A stretch of 64,000 bases of DNA, taken from assembly GCA_949152475.1 (NCBI GenBank), contig OX424559.1, positions 19,313,809 through 19,377,808 of the forward strand, read 5' to 3'. The DNA is from Terebella lapidaria. Taxonomy: Eukaryota; Annelida; Polychaeta; Terebellida; Terebellidae. Positions 11,071 through 22,021 of the stretch are shown here, piece after piece (position 1 is the stretch's first letter; every line of letters begins with the position of its first letter). Under the pieces are notes generated by a model. The model was not told where the DNA came from. It searched no databases and saw only the letters and a list, made by a program, of their open reading frames with translations. The position numbers were made by a program, and so were the translations under genes.

Positions 11071-11337
11071 TGTCGATGTTGATTTGAATAGTGTGGATCC
11101 GAGTGACATCAAATTTTAATAATAATTGTATTGTTATATCGTACTTGTATATTGTTTATCTTAATTATATTTCAATTAGTAGCAATTTTCATTCTATAAT
11201 GTCAATCGTACTTGTATTTCAATTAAAGCAATGTTCATAGTAAAAATAATGTCAATCGTCCTCATTCCCGCGTGTCATATATCGCATATACACGCTTTAG
11301 GTGTGCTATTATTCATATTCGCGCATGTCATATATAT

Positions 11338-11951
11338 TCCAGGAGATTAAGGTGCTGATGAACACGTACCAGCACCCATTTCCCCTGAGGAAGTATGCTT
11401 CTTCTGCAATGGATATTCAGCTGGAGTAGTGCTGTATGATGTCCAAATATTCCAAGTTGGGAAATGGGCCAGACTACGGTTTTCTTTTTCAAGTGGGTGT
11501 CGTCATCAACAGTGTTTCCTTTCATTTGCTGCAATCCAGAAGATTACAGCTTCTTGAAATCAGCCAGTTTGAAGAGAGTTTCAATATTTTTATCAGCACG
11601 AAATTCCTCCGTGTTCGAAACCAACTCTGCAAATGCTGTATCTTAATTCACTTTGTCTACATTTTCAGTCATTTTGTTATTTTCAACACCACTGCGTCTG
11701 ATGCACAATGTACCCAGGCACAATGCGTGATATTTCGCTCCAATTGCGATTATACCACATGCACTCATATTTGCTATGAGTCTCTCGTTCACCAGTTTAT
11801 CATCACATGTTCTGACGCGGTCATCAACTTGGAGTGTTTTGACATCATGCAGTACTCCAGGTGAATATCCGTTGCAGAAGAGGCATACTTCCCCAGGCGA
11901 AATGGACGCATGTCCATGGACGCACATACTTCGTAAGTGCAACAGGTGCAA
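11338..11951. mobile_element. inverted pair of N-terminal fragments of the EADT-type element gene
   Basis: On the minus strand 11951-11643 reads SPGEVCLFCNGYSPGV, later a KYHALCL motif (AIGAKYHALC), which I recognise from the N-terminal part of a large protein family scattered through marine invertebrate genomes, whose C-terminal part has an EADT motif. A diverged plus-strand copy of the first part (SPEEVCFFCNGYSAGV, in parts of two frames) lies at about 11338-11480, so the two converge as an inverted pair. Both are fragments. The family link is from memory of conserved motifs, not from a search. The C-terminal half of the same family lies in the palindrome at 32-40 kb. Confidence 0.5.
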
Positions 11952-12410
11952 CCGTTTTCATCAGATGGTTCCCGTGTTTCAGAACTCAGTAAACTTGATG
12001 TGTTGAATTTCATGTTAATATTTTATGCCACATTAATGTTCTAGCGTGTCCTTTATCCCTCCCGTATTCCTCCGGATATCGGCAATGGCAATGCATCAGG
12101 TTTATGGAACTGCAAGAAATTGTTCGAAACAGTATGATAAGCAGCCATGTTGCCACTCGTGGTACTGTTTGTAGCATATTGCAGAGTTTCCGAGGTGCGT
12201 TTTCGAAAAAAAATACACAGACAATCCACTATGGCGTTCGTACAGGTTGAGAGGTTTGAAGTGTACTATCAAAAATACGAAGTTTAGTGGCCATATTGTT
12301 CACAAGTTATTTCACAACTGTCCTATTTCAGATGTCCTAAAAACAGTGTACATTATCCACAAATCCCATGTTACCAAATTCCACATGCATATGGGGAGTT
12401 CAATACTTAA

Positions 12411-13182
12411 AGTACTAGTATAGTGAAAAAATAATGTGAATTTATATGAAAGATCTCATTGATCTGAGCAAAATGGTTTTTACGGCATGTAAATATCACA
12501 ATCCGTTTAAAAGTTATAGCACTTTAAAGACTGAAATCGGCAAATTTGCTTTTTCAAATTTTTTTTTAGCTAATTAGTATGCAAATGAGATATTCATGAC
12601 GTCATCGGGGGAAGTTGTTTTAATAAGGTACTTTGATATGTATTTTTCATTCATTTAATGTTATCATTATTCATCAAAATCTTATTCTATACAGATTTTA
12701 ATATGAATCATCAGTGTTTTCAGTTTTTCTGTTGTTGTCAAAGTAACGAGTGACCTGATATGGTCCATAACAACCATGGTTGCTATGGCCAGAAACCCAC
12801 TTAAAACAGGGTATGCACAAATAAAAATGTTGCCAACTTGAGATCTATAATAATTTATTTCATAAATATTCGACAGAAAGTCTGTGGATAGACTGACTTG
12901 GCAGTTAATGGCCATGGCAACCATGGGTAACTAAGGCTATAGGGAACGACTATGTATGGTACATAATAATATGCACTAGTCAGATCGTCAGAACCTTGTT
13001 GCTAGAACGTTGAGTTGCTAGAACTTTTCAAGTGGATTCTGTAATGTAGTGACGTAATGGCAGTTTCAAATGGTTGTAACTTTTGAACGGATAGAGATAT
13101 TGATATACGGTAAAAACCATTTTGTTCAGATCAATGAGATCTTTCATATAACAGAACATCATAATTTCACTTTACTAGTACT
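12411..13182. mobile_element. TTAA-flanked MITE with long inverted ends, copy 1 (772 bp)
   Basis: The ends are AGTACTAGTA...TACTAGTACT, each bordered by TTAA (12407-12410 and 13183-13186), the target duplication used by piggyBac and Kolobok elements. The terminal inverted repeats run for about 150 bp and include the motif GATCTCATTGATCTGAGCAA. The interior contains paired CCATGG-type motifs (ccatggttgctatggcc, ggccatggcaaccatgg) and a CRE-like ATGACGTCAT. No transposase. Copy 2 lies inverted at 15311-16204. Confidence 0.82.
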
Positions 13183-13526
13183 TTAATAATGGTGCATGGT
13201 AATACTTGGATACTGACATCATTTTGTCTTAGGAGCAGCATTCTCAAATTGTTAGACTAATCATCAATTTGATATTGGCCATTTAAAAAAATTGAGTATC
13301 CAACAATTCTGGCGGTTTAAAAAATCAAGCAACGAACTCGAACAACAAAGTTCTTCAAATTCTATCTCGGGTCCATTAATAATAATAGTGGTCGAATTTT
13401 GGATATTGGATGCCATGGCAACACAATTGTAGAGTACACTTTTGATTTTTCTGTTTTCAATACCTTATGTTTGGATTCCTCGACCATGAAAAAAATATGG
13501 ATAGGCACCAGTTTTGGGCCCAAGTA

Positions 13527-13769
13527 TCATATCCTGCGTCTTCCTCTATGTTCAATAAGGATTAAAAAGGTGCGAGGCGGATTAAATGGTATGTTTTCAG
13601 TGGACAAGTAGTATTGAGGAGCAGTGTACGGTACTTGGGCCCAGTTTTGCTCCGATAGGTTCAGTTTTTTTAGACGCTCCTGAACACGCTTCTGAATCGA
13701 CTGAATCGGCGAGAATGCTATCCGATATACAAACGAGCTAACTGGGCAAATCAGTTCATTTACTGACAT
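13527..13769 (-). CDS. hypothetical 80-codon frame, possible element or exon remnant
   Basis: From ATG at 13769 to a stop at 13527. The composition is protein-like with an amphipathic stretch (IQSIQKRVQERLKKLNLSEQ) and LSTENIPFNPPRTFLILI. It is on the same strand as the Crypton-like fragments 300 bp further on, so it may be part of the same former element. No domain recognised. Confidence 0.22.
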   Translation of the reverse strand: MSVNELICPVSSFVYRIAFSPIQSIQKRVQERLKKLNLSEQNWAQVPYTAPQYYLSTENIPFNPPRTFLILIEHRGRRRI

Positions 13770-14085
13770 TAAAACATTATGATGACGTCACACTATTGTG
13801 TGAAGTGTGGATTATTTTTTAGGAATCAACTAGAAGCCGGGGATTCTTAACGCACAATTTCCAACACTTTGAAAAGAATCAACGGTTAGTCACGGTACAT
13901 GTTTATTTGCAGAGCTCCCACATAATATTATTGGATAATTTCGTGTACATAACCAGTATATGTGATATTACATATTACATAACAGCATATTTCAAATTCA
14001 AGTTCAGAGTCATGTTGATTGGCAACTGGTCTTTGTTTCTTATGGGACATTCAGAGCGTGGATCCTCCGTAGCGCTACCTGTGCT

Positions 14086-14802
14086 TCAGATTGCTGCACT
14101 TATCTTCTTGCGTATGGCGTCGGACACGCGCTTGTACGGACGGACAGCCAGAGAACGATGACCAGTAGTTCCACATATCAGCTGCTCGTCCATATCTTGT
14201 TCAAACATACGCGAAGTGGCTGTGGCTCGTAAGGAATGATTTGTTCGATATCCATCTAATCCAGCGTTCTTATAGAGACGTGAGACAGTTTTCATCAACT
14301 CATTCTCTCGTTATTACTTTACCAGATATGGTAATTTTTCAAATTTTTACATGAATTTGCTGACATTGTTGTTTATGTCCATTATGCAAAGTGCGCTATC
14401 CAATGAAGCCTCGAATTTCTGGCATGTTGACACGAGTTCGTCGTCTGAGATGTCAGAATGGAAGAGATGGAAGATTAGGCCTTAAAGCATGAATCATAAT
14501 TACTGTTAGTCATTATACCAGTTACCACAAAGTATCATCATTGAAACATTTAATCAGATATACAGCAACTTCGAATAGTCTATGCATACTGTTTCGCCAC
14601 TCGTAATCCGATATCCAATTCGGAGTGTTTTGTCACCAATATTTCCGAGCATCTGTGCTGCATCGAACGCTTGATCGCTATCTACAGATGCATTCAAATC
14701 AAAACTGATTTTGCTCTGTGTGATGAAGATATCGTCATCGTCGCTTACTTGCGCCTGCATTCTGTCAGTGTCAAGTCGAGTGATTTTCTGGGTTTCGCGC
14801 AA
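14086..14802 (-). mobile_element. Crypton-like (DUF3504-type) tyrosine recombinase remnants
   Basis: The minus strand 14298-14086 encodes the C-terminal catalytic part of a tyrosine recombinase: TNHSLRATATSRMF (H-x-x-R box), TGHRSLAVR (G-H-R/S box) and RPYKR, in which the tyrosine would be the nucleophile. This pattern is that of Crypton-derived and DUF3504 proteins common in invertebrates. A second minus-strand piece, 14802-14554 (DDDDIFITQSKISFDLNAS), lies upstream and could be another part of the same element. The N-terminal arm-binding region is absent and the copy is truncated. Splice-like boundaries are not clear. Confidence 0.6.
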
Positions 14803-15107
14803 TTGTATTTATATCATGTCACTCGCAATGGTTCAGTGATTCAAAGAATCCACACCTTCAGTCTGTATGCATGACGCGCAAAGCATACATGACGCAACTC
14901 ACGTTTGTAATACTATTATATTGTATCTACACATGACTAAGCTTACACATGTTTTAAGTCGGAGAAAAGACTCAAAAGATGTGGATTCTTTGATTTCGCG
15001 GCCTCGAGCATTCAATTCAAAGAATCCACACTTTTTCGTCCTTTCTCCTAGACATAATCACCAGCAGCTCTACAATTTTACACTGGGTCACTGAGTTGTT
15101 CCCTCTT

Positions 15108-15268
15108 TTAAAGATTGATGCAGTAACATACAATCGAAATGCCAATCTGAAGGCCAATCACTTTGGCAATCGCAACCAATATAGCAATCGCAACACCCAT
15201 CCAAGAGGTTTTCACTGTTCCCTCAGTTGAGGGGGTATCGAGAATTTCTACGGATGTATTTGTCCTGT
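15108..15268 (-). CDS. Gene B exon: transmembrane segment with central lysine, minimal tail
   Basis: Acceptor TTTTTTCAG, phase 1, open for 53 codons to TAA. A Ser/Thr stalk (TPSTEGTVKTSW) is followed by a hydrophobic span of about 27 residues (GVAIAILVAIAKVIGLQIGI...) with lysine near its middle, then CYCINL and the stop. In vertebrate activating immune receptors a basic membrane residue pairs with an acidic adaptor; whether that holds here is inference. A GTATGT donor after the span could splice to an unseen tail instead. Confidence 0.62.
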
Positions 15269-18200
15269 CTGAAAAAAGCAAGGGAACATTACATGACGGG
15301 GTAAATTTAAAGTACTAGTAAAATGCAAGTATGATATCAAGTTATTTTAAAGATCTTATTGATCTGAGCAAAATGATCTTTACGGTATATCAATATCACA
15401 CTATCCGTTCAAAAGTTACAGCCATTTGAAACTGCCATTCCGACCCTACATTACAGAAGCCACTTGAAAAGTTTTAGCAGCTCATTAATATGCAAATTAG
15501 ATGTTAATGAGAATTCATGACGTCATGAGGGAACAAATTTTAATTAGGACATTTTAAGCCATGATATAATGATTTTTATTGACGGTATTGACGATCTGAC
15601 TAGTGCATATTGTGCATGTACCATAAGTAGTCAATATCCACAAACCTATACTGTTGCTATGGTTACCAGTCGTTCTCTATAGCCTTAGTTACCCATGGTT
15701 GCCATGGCCATTAACTACCAAGTCAATCTAACCTCGGACTTTCTGTCAATTATTTATTAATTAAATTAACATAGAACTCAAGTTGGCACCATTTTTATTT
15801 GTGCATACCCTGTTCTAAGTGGGTTTCTGGCCCTAGCAACCATGGTTGCTATGCGCCATAAACGGTCACTGGTTACCTTGACAACAAGAGAAAAAGTGAA
15901 GACACTGATTATTCATATTGGAAACTGTATGGAATAAGTTTTGATGAATAAGCATAACATTAAATGAATGAATAATACATATTAAACTACCTATTTAAAA
16001 CAGCTTCCCCCAATGACGTCATGAATATTTTATTTACATACTAGTTAGCTATATTGCTTTGAAAAAGCAAATTTGCCGATTTCAGTCTTCAAAGTGCTGT
16101 ACCTTTTGAACGGATTGTGATATTACATGCCATAAAGACCCTTTTGCTCAGATCGATGAGACCTTTCATATCAGTTTACATCTTATTTGCACTATACTAG
16201 TACTTTAACATTAGGATAGATTGCCAACTTTTACATTTTTCGCGATGGAAGTCGGTAAGAAATTGATGTTTCAATCCCAGCTGAGGCATGCCAAGTTATA
16301 GAACGATGCCATTTAGCATCGCAAACATATTAGCGAACACCAGTGTAAACTAGTTATAAAAATCAGACTATATGTCTTTGTACAAGACAAGTTTTATGCT
16401 GATGGTGATCTCCCTGCCGCAGTGTATAATTTGATATCGTCCCACTTCCCATGTTTTTATGGCCACGTGATGTTTACGACAACCTTTTCTTGTTCAGTTT
16501 TCTGGCAGAATTTGGAGACAGATGACAGATGACAATATTGCAAGGCAAGACAAAAAAAATGGTTTCAAACCTGGAAACCTGTCCGTTCTGATAACTTGTG
16601 TAACGACGATTGGCGGCAGATTCTGTACGTTGAAACTGACAGTGATGTTGAGGTCCAACTTCTTTGGCAGATACATATGGACGTACATGTAGCTGGAATC
16701 AATACACATCACCTTCGAAAGCAGGAATATATCTAAAGCATTATATATAGAAAACAATCGATTCATGCACACACGTGCATGTTTTAACATGCCGCCCCTC
16801 ACCTTTCACATCTATAGCTTGAATGACACGAGTGCTCGCTAAGTAACAATGTCCTTTCCCAAATTTGAATGAAGATGTTTCGGGGTTTTGGAGCTGTACC
16901 GTTAACGTGCACCATCACCCGTATGCTGGACGTACTTGTACTTTCATCATAAACTGAAAATAAGTTTCATGATTACAAAATCTATTATTTGTTTCTTGTC
17001 GAGCTTGCTGACAATGTGTATCTTGACTCTTCAGAAATGTGTCGTTGGAGAAAGATATAATGATCGAAATTCAGAGAAGTCAAAAGGCATGGATTTTTGC
17101 CTTTTTAACATGCAATGACGAGAAGCAAAATTGAACGAATGTGGCAATATTTCACCATATATCGAGTACACGTCATGATGTTAAATAATTGTTGCTGATC
17201 ACACTAAAGGTGGAAAATATACACCACACCACACCACAATGCTTCGTATTGGTTATTTGTCCATGGTATTAAGAACATTTGTCCATGGTATTTCCCCGAA
17301 GATCACATTCCCTGTCACCATTAAGAATGCGCACTTTGGAGTACGTTGTGAAGCATCGTGTATTACTAGTATATACCTTTAATGATCAGAGCCATCACGT
17401 ATCAGTTTGTGCACTGAAGTAAATGGTATAGCGATAAATGCGTGTCTGCTACAAGCATAACTGCAATGTTTATTCATATTTTTCTAATAGTTTTTTTTTT
17501 TTTTCGAGCGGTGGTATATAGATAGGGCACGATACCAAAAAATACCATACCAAATAAAATCTGTGATAACCTATAGTTATCATATTGTGCAATCATAGTG
17601 TTAAAAAATATTTAAATCTAACTTACCTGGCAGTATGACTTGTGTTCCGTTGCCGAGCAATGACAGTTCGAGTGACTCCCCGTTTATTGTCACGGTAGTG
17701 TTGATGTTTGTTCCTGCAAAGATTTACTAGTGGCCAAAAGTTAAAATTAAATAACCATATATGCACAAACCTTTACTATCGAAGATGAATGCTGAGATCG
17801 TTGCGCTTGAATATATATATTTACAATTTATTAAATTCAAAATGCTTATTTGAACTAGGACACATTCTCAAATCTATATAAACTTAATAATAATTTTGTT
17901 TTGTCATTTGTGATAAATTTTCACTTTGTTTCGGTTCATGGTACAAAAGGCCAGTGTGACGGCCAGTGACCCCCTGCACCTTTATCATCAAAACCTGGGG
18001 CAGGCAGAATATTGTGGGTTTCAATTTATTTCGTTATCCTATTCTGATTTGGTTCGACCGATTTTGATTGCATTTGATCATTGTAATATTTCATACCTGG
18101 TTTTATAATTTTGTAACGCGTATCTACATGTAACATTGCAGAGTGAGTTTAGAAGATGAACAAACATCAAGAACTCCTGCTCTGTATCATTTGTCTTCAA

Positions 18201-18598
18201 AACGAATCTGACACAAACAAGACAAAAATATCAATTCTTACGTGATACCACAGAGACCGATGTCCGGCCGACAAGAGAATATCGGTGGTCATCCAAGTTC
18301 CTAACTTTCACTTCATAGAACTCTTCGTCCACTGATGTAACATTGTCCAGAGTCATTATGGCGCTGCCGGTGACACTTTGATCATACCCGACCCGTCCGT
18401 ACCACTGGTCCTGTATGGGGATGTAGACGCCAGCTCCTGTGGTGTAGTCCATGATCAGGTCCAGGACTGGCTGACTGTCTGTACCTTTGTAGTCCCAGGT
18501 GATGTTCAGAGGAGGATGGATTGGGTGGGTCCAGTTCAGGACGAGCTTTGTCCCTTCCAGCACCAGTATGTCTCCAGGCTGATTTATCCATTGTGGTT
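15108..18598 (-). CDS. Gene B: Cys-less V-like Ig receptor with charged membrane segment, 5' partial
   Basis: Five exons in matching phase on the minus strand: 18598-18242, 17713-17627, 16953-16803, 16692-16571 and 15268-15108 (phases 1-1, 1-1, 1-2, 2-1, 1-stop). Every border has AG and GT. The product is a V-like Ig domain lacking both canonical cysteines, a short linker exon (NTTVTINGESLELS), a membrane-proximal module with several N-glycosylation sites, and one transmembrane helix with a lysine in the middle. The predicted cytoplasmic tail is only a few residues. Inferred role: surface recognition receptor that would need a signalling partner. Gene D shares the membrane-proximal module. 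Signal peptide and first exons were not found. The last intron holds MITE copy 2. An alternative donor (GTATGT) inside the last exon would allow further tail exons. Confidence 0.68.
15311..16204. mobile_element. TTAA-flanked MITE with long inverted ends, copy 2 (894 bp)
   Basis: It has the same ends as the element at 12411-13182, bordered by TTAA at 15307-15310 and 16205-16208, and is inserted in the opposite orientation. It lies in the last intron of gene B. It is longer than copy 1, with many substitutions and indels between them, so both are old. It has two CRE-like GACGTCA sites, one near each end. No coding capacity. Confidence 0.82.
16571..16953 (-). CDS. Gene B exons: membrane-proximal extracellular module
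   Basis: Two exons, 16953-16803 (phase 1-2) and 16692-16571 (phase 2-1), with acceptors TTTTCAG and ATTCCAG and donors GTGAGG and GTTTGA. Together they encode a beta-rich module with NGTAPKPRNIFIQIWER, a Cys pair (SEHSCHSSYRC), and LNITVSFNVQNLPPIVVTQV. The last part aligns with gene D (INITFNVQNLGPIVFDQM), with the same phase-2 acceptor. The next donor was chosen because only it gives phase 1, as the membrane exon requires. Confidence 0.65.
17627..17713 (-). CDS. Gene B exon: Thr/Asn-rich linker
   Basis: 87 bp, phase 1-1, between TTTGCAG and GTAAGT. It encodes about 29 residues (INTTVTINGESLELSLLGNG), probably the first strands of the second extracellular domain rather than a simple linker. 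Confidence 0.65.
18242..18598 (-). CDS. Gene B exon: V-like Ig domain without canonical cysteines
   Basis: 357 bp, phase 1-1, acceptor TTGTAG, donor GTAAGA. The fold is suggested by the G-E-x pattern near the start (PGDILVLEGTKLVLNW), the C-strand tryptophan in NITWDYKG, the Ser/Thr-rich strand SAIMTLDNVTSVDEEFYEV, and the end SLVGRTSVSVVS. The usual Y-x-C is Y-E-V, and the B-strand position has no Cys, so the disulphide is lost on both sides. No stops or frameshifts. A related but broken exon is at 41178-41529. Confidence 0.7.
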
Positions 18599-18659
18599 CT
18601 ACAACGGACGGACATGTGTGACAAGAATAATTATACGACATGTAACGACCTGATTTTGA

Positions 18660-19250
18660 TGAATCTAATTAAGCCGTAAGACTTGACAAAACTATCTCTG
18701 GAAAAGGGGAAATGTAGAATATGTTGAAGCATAGGCCTACATGAACGGTTTTGATTTTTCATGTGAAAGTAATTACGAGCTGCTTGCATCTATATTGCTG
18801 GACATTTCTACACCTGCACCTATATTGCGACCACGAATTCACAAATAAATACGTTGAAAATCCACGACAGCTTGAAGGCACCATTCATGTAATAGATACC
18901 ACCTAAAAGAATTCACACCTTATGAAAACCCAATTTACTGGGAGGAAAATGTTAGGCTTGGCATAAGCAGGTATGTATTGAAATGTCCAAATCTTAATAT
19001 ACACACCATAAACTTATTTGGAGCATAACAAATAATAATTTATATCAGGTGGATTGAACTAGTTGAACTCCATCCACCTACGATGACCCGGAGCGCTAAT
19101 TGTCAAGGTCTAGCATAACATGTGTAATTTGACAAAATGCCCATGAATGGAGCTGGTGATATATCTAAATTGACATCAGACGATTAACTTGCGATTGTCT
19201 GATATAATTCTAATAAAAGGTTAGTATTTTGGAGCGTTTGCATCTGATCA
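18660..19250. other. upstream side of gene B; nothing recognised
   Basis: AT-rich DNA. No signal-peptide exon, promoter motif or repeat that I can support. Earlier exons of gene B should lie here or further right. Confidence 0.35.
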
Positions 19251-20345
19251 TTACCCTCGCCCCGACAGGGGGAGAGGGTATTGTAATTGGGTCTGTCAGT
19301 TTGTTTGTTGCTTGTTCGTTTGTCTGTCCGCGCGCATAATTATAAAACGAATCGTCTGATCGACCTGAAATTCATAAGGATGAAGCGGTATCACCATGGC
19401 AATTTTTGTTGCCATGTGATCACAACTTTTATCAGAATCGGATGAAAATGGTTGCCATGGCAACGAAAAAAGTGAAAATCACATAATTGGCTATAAGTCT
19501 AGTTCTAATCAATACTAATTTTTCAAACTAATTCTGTATTTTTCTCTGGCCAATTCCCGATCCTTTGGTGTACAGCCGATGGTCGTACGACGAAAACTCT
19601 CTATTATCGCCTGATATCGAAAAATTGGGGATCACCATTTTATGACTTTGGGTGTTCTGAGATGCAGTACCAAGTTGTGAAGATAGTTTCAATCTTTTCA
19701 AACCATTTGCGTTCAGGAGACGTGCCTTGATAATTAAAACAACATTGGGAAATTTTACAGCTCAATATTGAACGACAAGTTCAAGGTCACAGAAAAGGTC
19801 GAAATCGAAAAGTCTAATAAATCTGTTTATATTCATTATTAGTTTCCCTTGTAAATTTTGCATTTTTCTATAGCCAATTCCCCATCATTTGCTATAAGAT
19901 CGATGGTGGTACGACCAAATTCCCTATTATCGCCCAAAGTCAACAATGTAAGGGTCATCAGCTGAAATGACCGATTCGTTATATTAAGCAGTAGTAATTC
20001 TAAAAGCACTGGCGATATTCAATAGAATATTGATCATGAGGTATGCGGAATAAATCCTAGAAAGCTTGCGAAGTTAGAGAGGTCAGTATCAACAATTGAG
20101 ATCGTGGTCCAGAATAAGGTCAAAAAAGAAAAATCGCAAGAATCATTGCGTTTATCAATGATTGTTTCTCCCGTGATTTATGACCTTTTCCATGGTTAAT
20201 TCCCAACCATTTGATATATGACCATGGTCGTGCGACAAAAATCCCCGATTATCGCCCGGTCGGAAATGTAAGGCTGATCAGCTTTGATCTTAGTAAATAA
20301 ATCTGAAGGGGGTGAGGGTCTGCAATCTCTGATTGTCTCGTTTCT
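19250..20345. mobile_element. old non-autonomous interspersed repeat
   Basis: Starts near ACCCTCGCCCCGACAGGGGG followed by a TGTTTGTTGCTTGTTCGTTTG low-complexity part, and ends near GTGAGGGTCTGCAATCTCTGATTGTCTCGTTT. Internally there are repeated CCATGG-type, AATTCCC and 'attatcgccc' motifs at intervals of 250-300 bp, so it is partly built of diverged tandem units. A related element ends similarly at 28237-28277. No coding region. The class is not determined. Confidence 0.45.
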
Positions 20346-21120
20346 AATTATAGTTGTTAAATCTGACCTTTTCCTTGTCGATTCTTATCAAGTTACTTCA
20401 GTTACATCAAGTTACATCGAACTCGGTGATGAACAGACCCAAGATTGATAACGTGCTGACAAATCCATACATCAATGAGGAAGACAAGTGTGTACATTGT
20501 TGAGTTCGCACAACATAACCATACACAATCTATTATGTTATCGAGTACTGATTATATCTCGTGCTGACATGGTATTTACATGGCGAGTTAGCACCAAAAT
20601 GTTGCCATCATCTAGAATTCTATGATGCAATATTTATTTCATTCAATTGCTTGTCAACATACCGTCAGAAACAAGCCATCGTGAGTATTTATCACTAAAA
20701 ACGTACTGAGAAGTTGATAGCGAGATCGATAAGTCAGATTAACAGGCTTGAACATTATTCTGTTTTCAAAAATTCATGATTACTAATGACAAATTTCTTA
20801 ACAAATACTAGTATTAAATTAACACGTTGGCAATAGATTATTTTTCACATAATAATCAGGGGTGGATCCGGGATTTGGTGTTAGAAGGGGTAAAGAACAT
20901 CGTAACATCGTTGCATGTTACTGTTATAACAGGGCCCTGTTATAGTATGTAGGGCTCGTGTTTTTGTAACTAAAAATGGCACATGAAAACACTTCCCTCA
21001 CGCTATCGATAGACAGGATTCTGGCACAGGGGCAAGTTGGCACAAATGCCATAAATCAACATTACAATATGGAACATTATTAAATGATGTCATTGGTAGA
21101 TTTGCTTATGTATGTGTGCT
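20346..21120. other. intergenic, nothing recognised
   Basis: AT-rich sequence with no domain, repeat family or splice pattern that I can support. Confidence 0.35.
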
Positions 21121-21130
21121 GTTGTTGCTG

Positions 21131-21173
21131 GGAGAGGAGGGGGGGAGGGGGGGGGGCGAGGGGAAGGGGGGCG
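21131..21173 (+). repeat. G-run tract with G-quadruplex potential
   Basis: Five or more runs of at least four G in about 43 bases, with short A or C spacers. It could fold as a G-quadruplex on the plus strand. Probably a simple-repeat tract; no function is implied. Confidence 0.6.
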
Positions 21174-21479
21174 TGTTGCCATGGCGGCAATATCTTTGCC
21201 AAGATGAAAATGAATTTGTTTATTGTTGCTAAATTTAAATGGTGCGAAGCCCTGTGGGGCAAGTTGGCACAATGTGCCAAATATGTGATATGTTTTTGTT
21301 CAATCATTATGTTCATTTATTCTTATTCTATGTCTTGAGATATTCATGTTTACAGTTGATAACAACCGAACGACATGGAATGGGACATGGAAAAAGAAAA
21401 CTGAATTAATATGAATGTGAATTGCGCCGAAAACGTTTCTTATGTGACGTTCACTTTTGGTTATATTTCATGTTTTATT

Positions 21480-21890
21480 GCTTTAATGTAGCAAAATCAA
21501 TGCAACGTGCCGCGCCAATCATACGATCCCACATTCGCGGAAGAACCGTTCACGGAAGAACCGTCCACGTGGTTCTGATCGCGGAAGAACTGTTCGCGGA
21601 CGAGGATGCGTGCGCAGCCACCCAGGCTATAAAAGAGCGAGCAGACGGCCGCTCAGAGAGCACTGCAACAGCGACATCGACCGTGGGGAGACCGTCACCG
21701 CCACGACCAAGGGACTCGACGACCTCCGTGCGGCTGACTTCTTCTTCAGGGCCTTTAGGGCACCGGGATTCGACCACTTACCTGAAGAACTGGGCAACGC
21801 TAGGGACGGGAAACGTTACCGGGCTGGGACGGAGGGAAGCCTTCGGCGAAGAACTCTTTTAAGTTGTGCCCTCGTGCACTATTATTTTTA
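21480..21890 (+). mobile_element. GC-rich LTR-like fragment with TATA box (fossil)
   Basis: An abrupt GC-rich block with three copies of a GCGGAAGAACCGTTC-like motif (GGAAGAACYGTYC), then GGCTATAAAAGAGCG at about 21628, a plausible TATA box, followed by about 250 bp of GC-rich transcribed-like sequence ending in ATTATTTTTAATG. This arrangement is typical of the promoter part of an LTR. No flanking gag or pol was found, so it may be a solo LTR. No target duplication was identified. Old and incomplete. Confidence 0.35.
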
Positions 21891-22021
21891 ATGTGAATGT
21901 GCAGTGCTTCATGTCTGACCTATGCATCGGTACGTCACGTGGGTGACCAACAATTCAATTGTAAGTTGACGATATGATGTATATAAATCTTCATCTATTC
22001 ACGTCTGAGTTGATCATTACT

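Noticed and set aside
11436-11864. 142-codon plus-strand frame
   Set aside because: Mostly antisense to the minus-strand EADT-family fragment, which has recognisable motifs; the plus frame has none beyond its first part.
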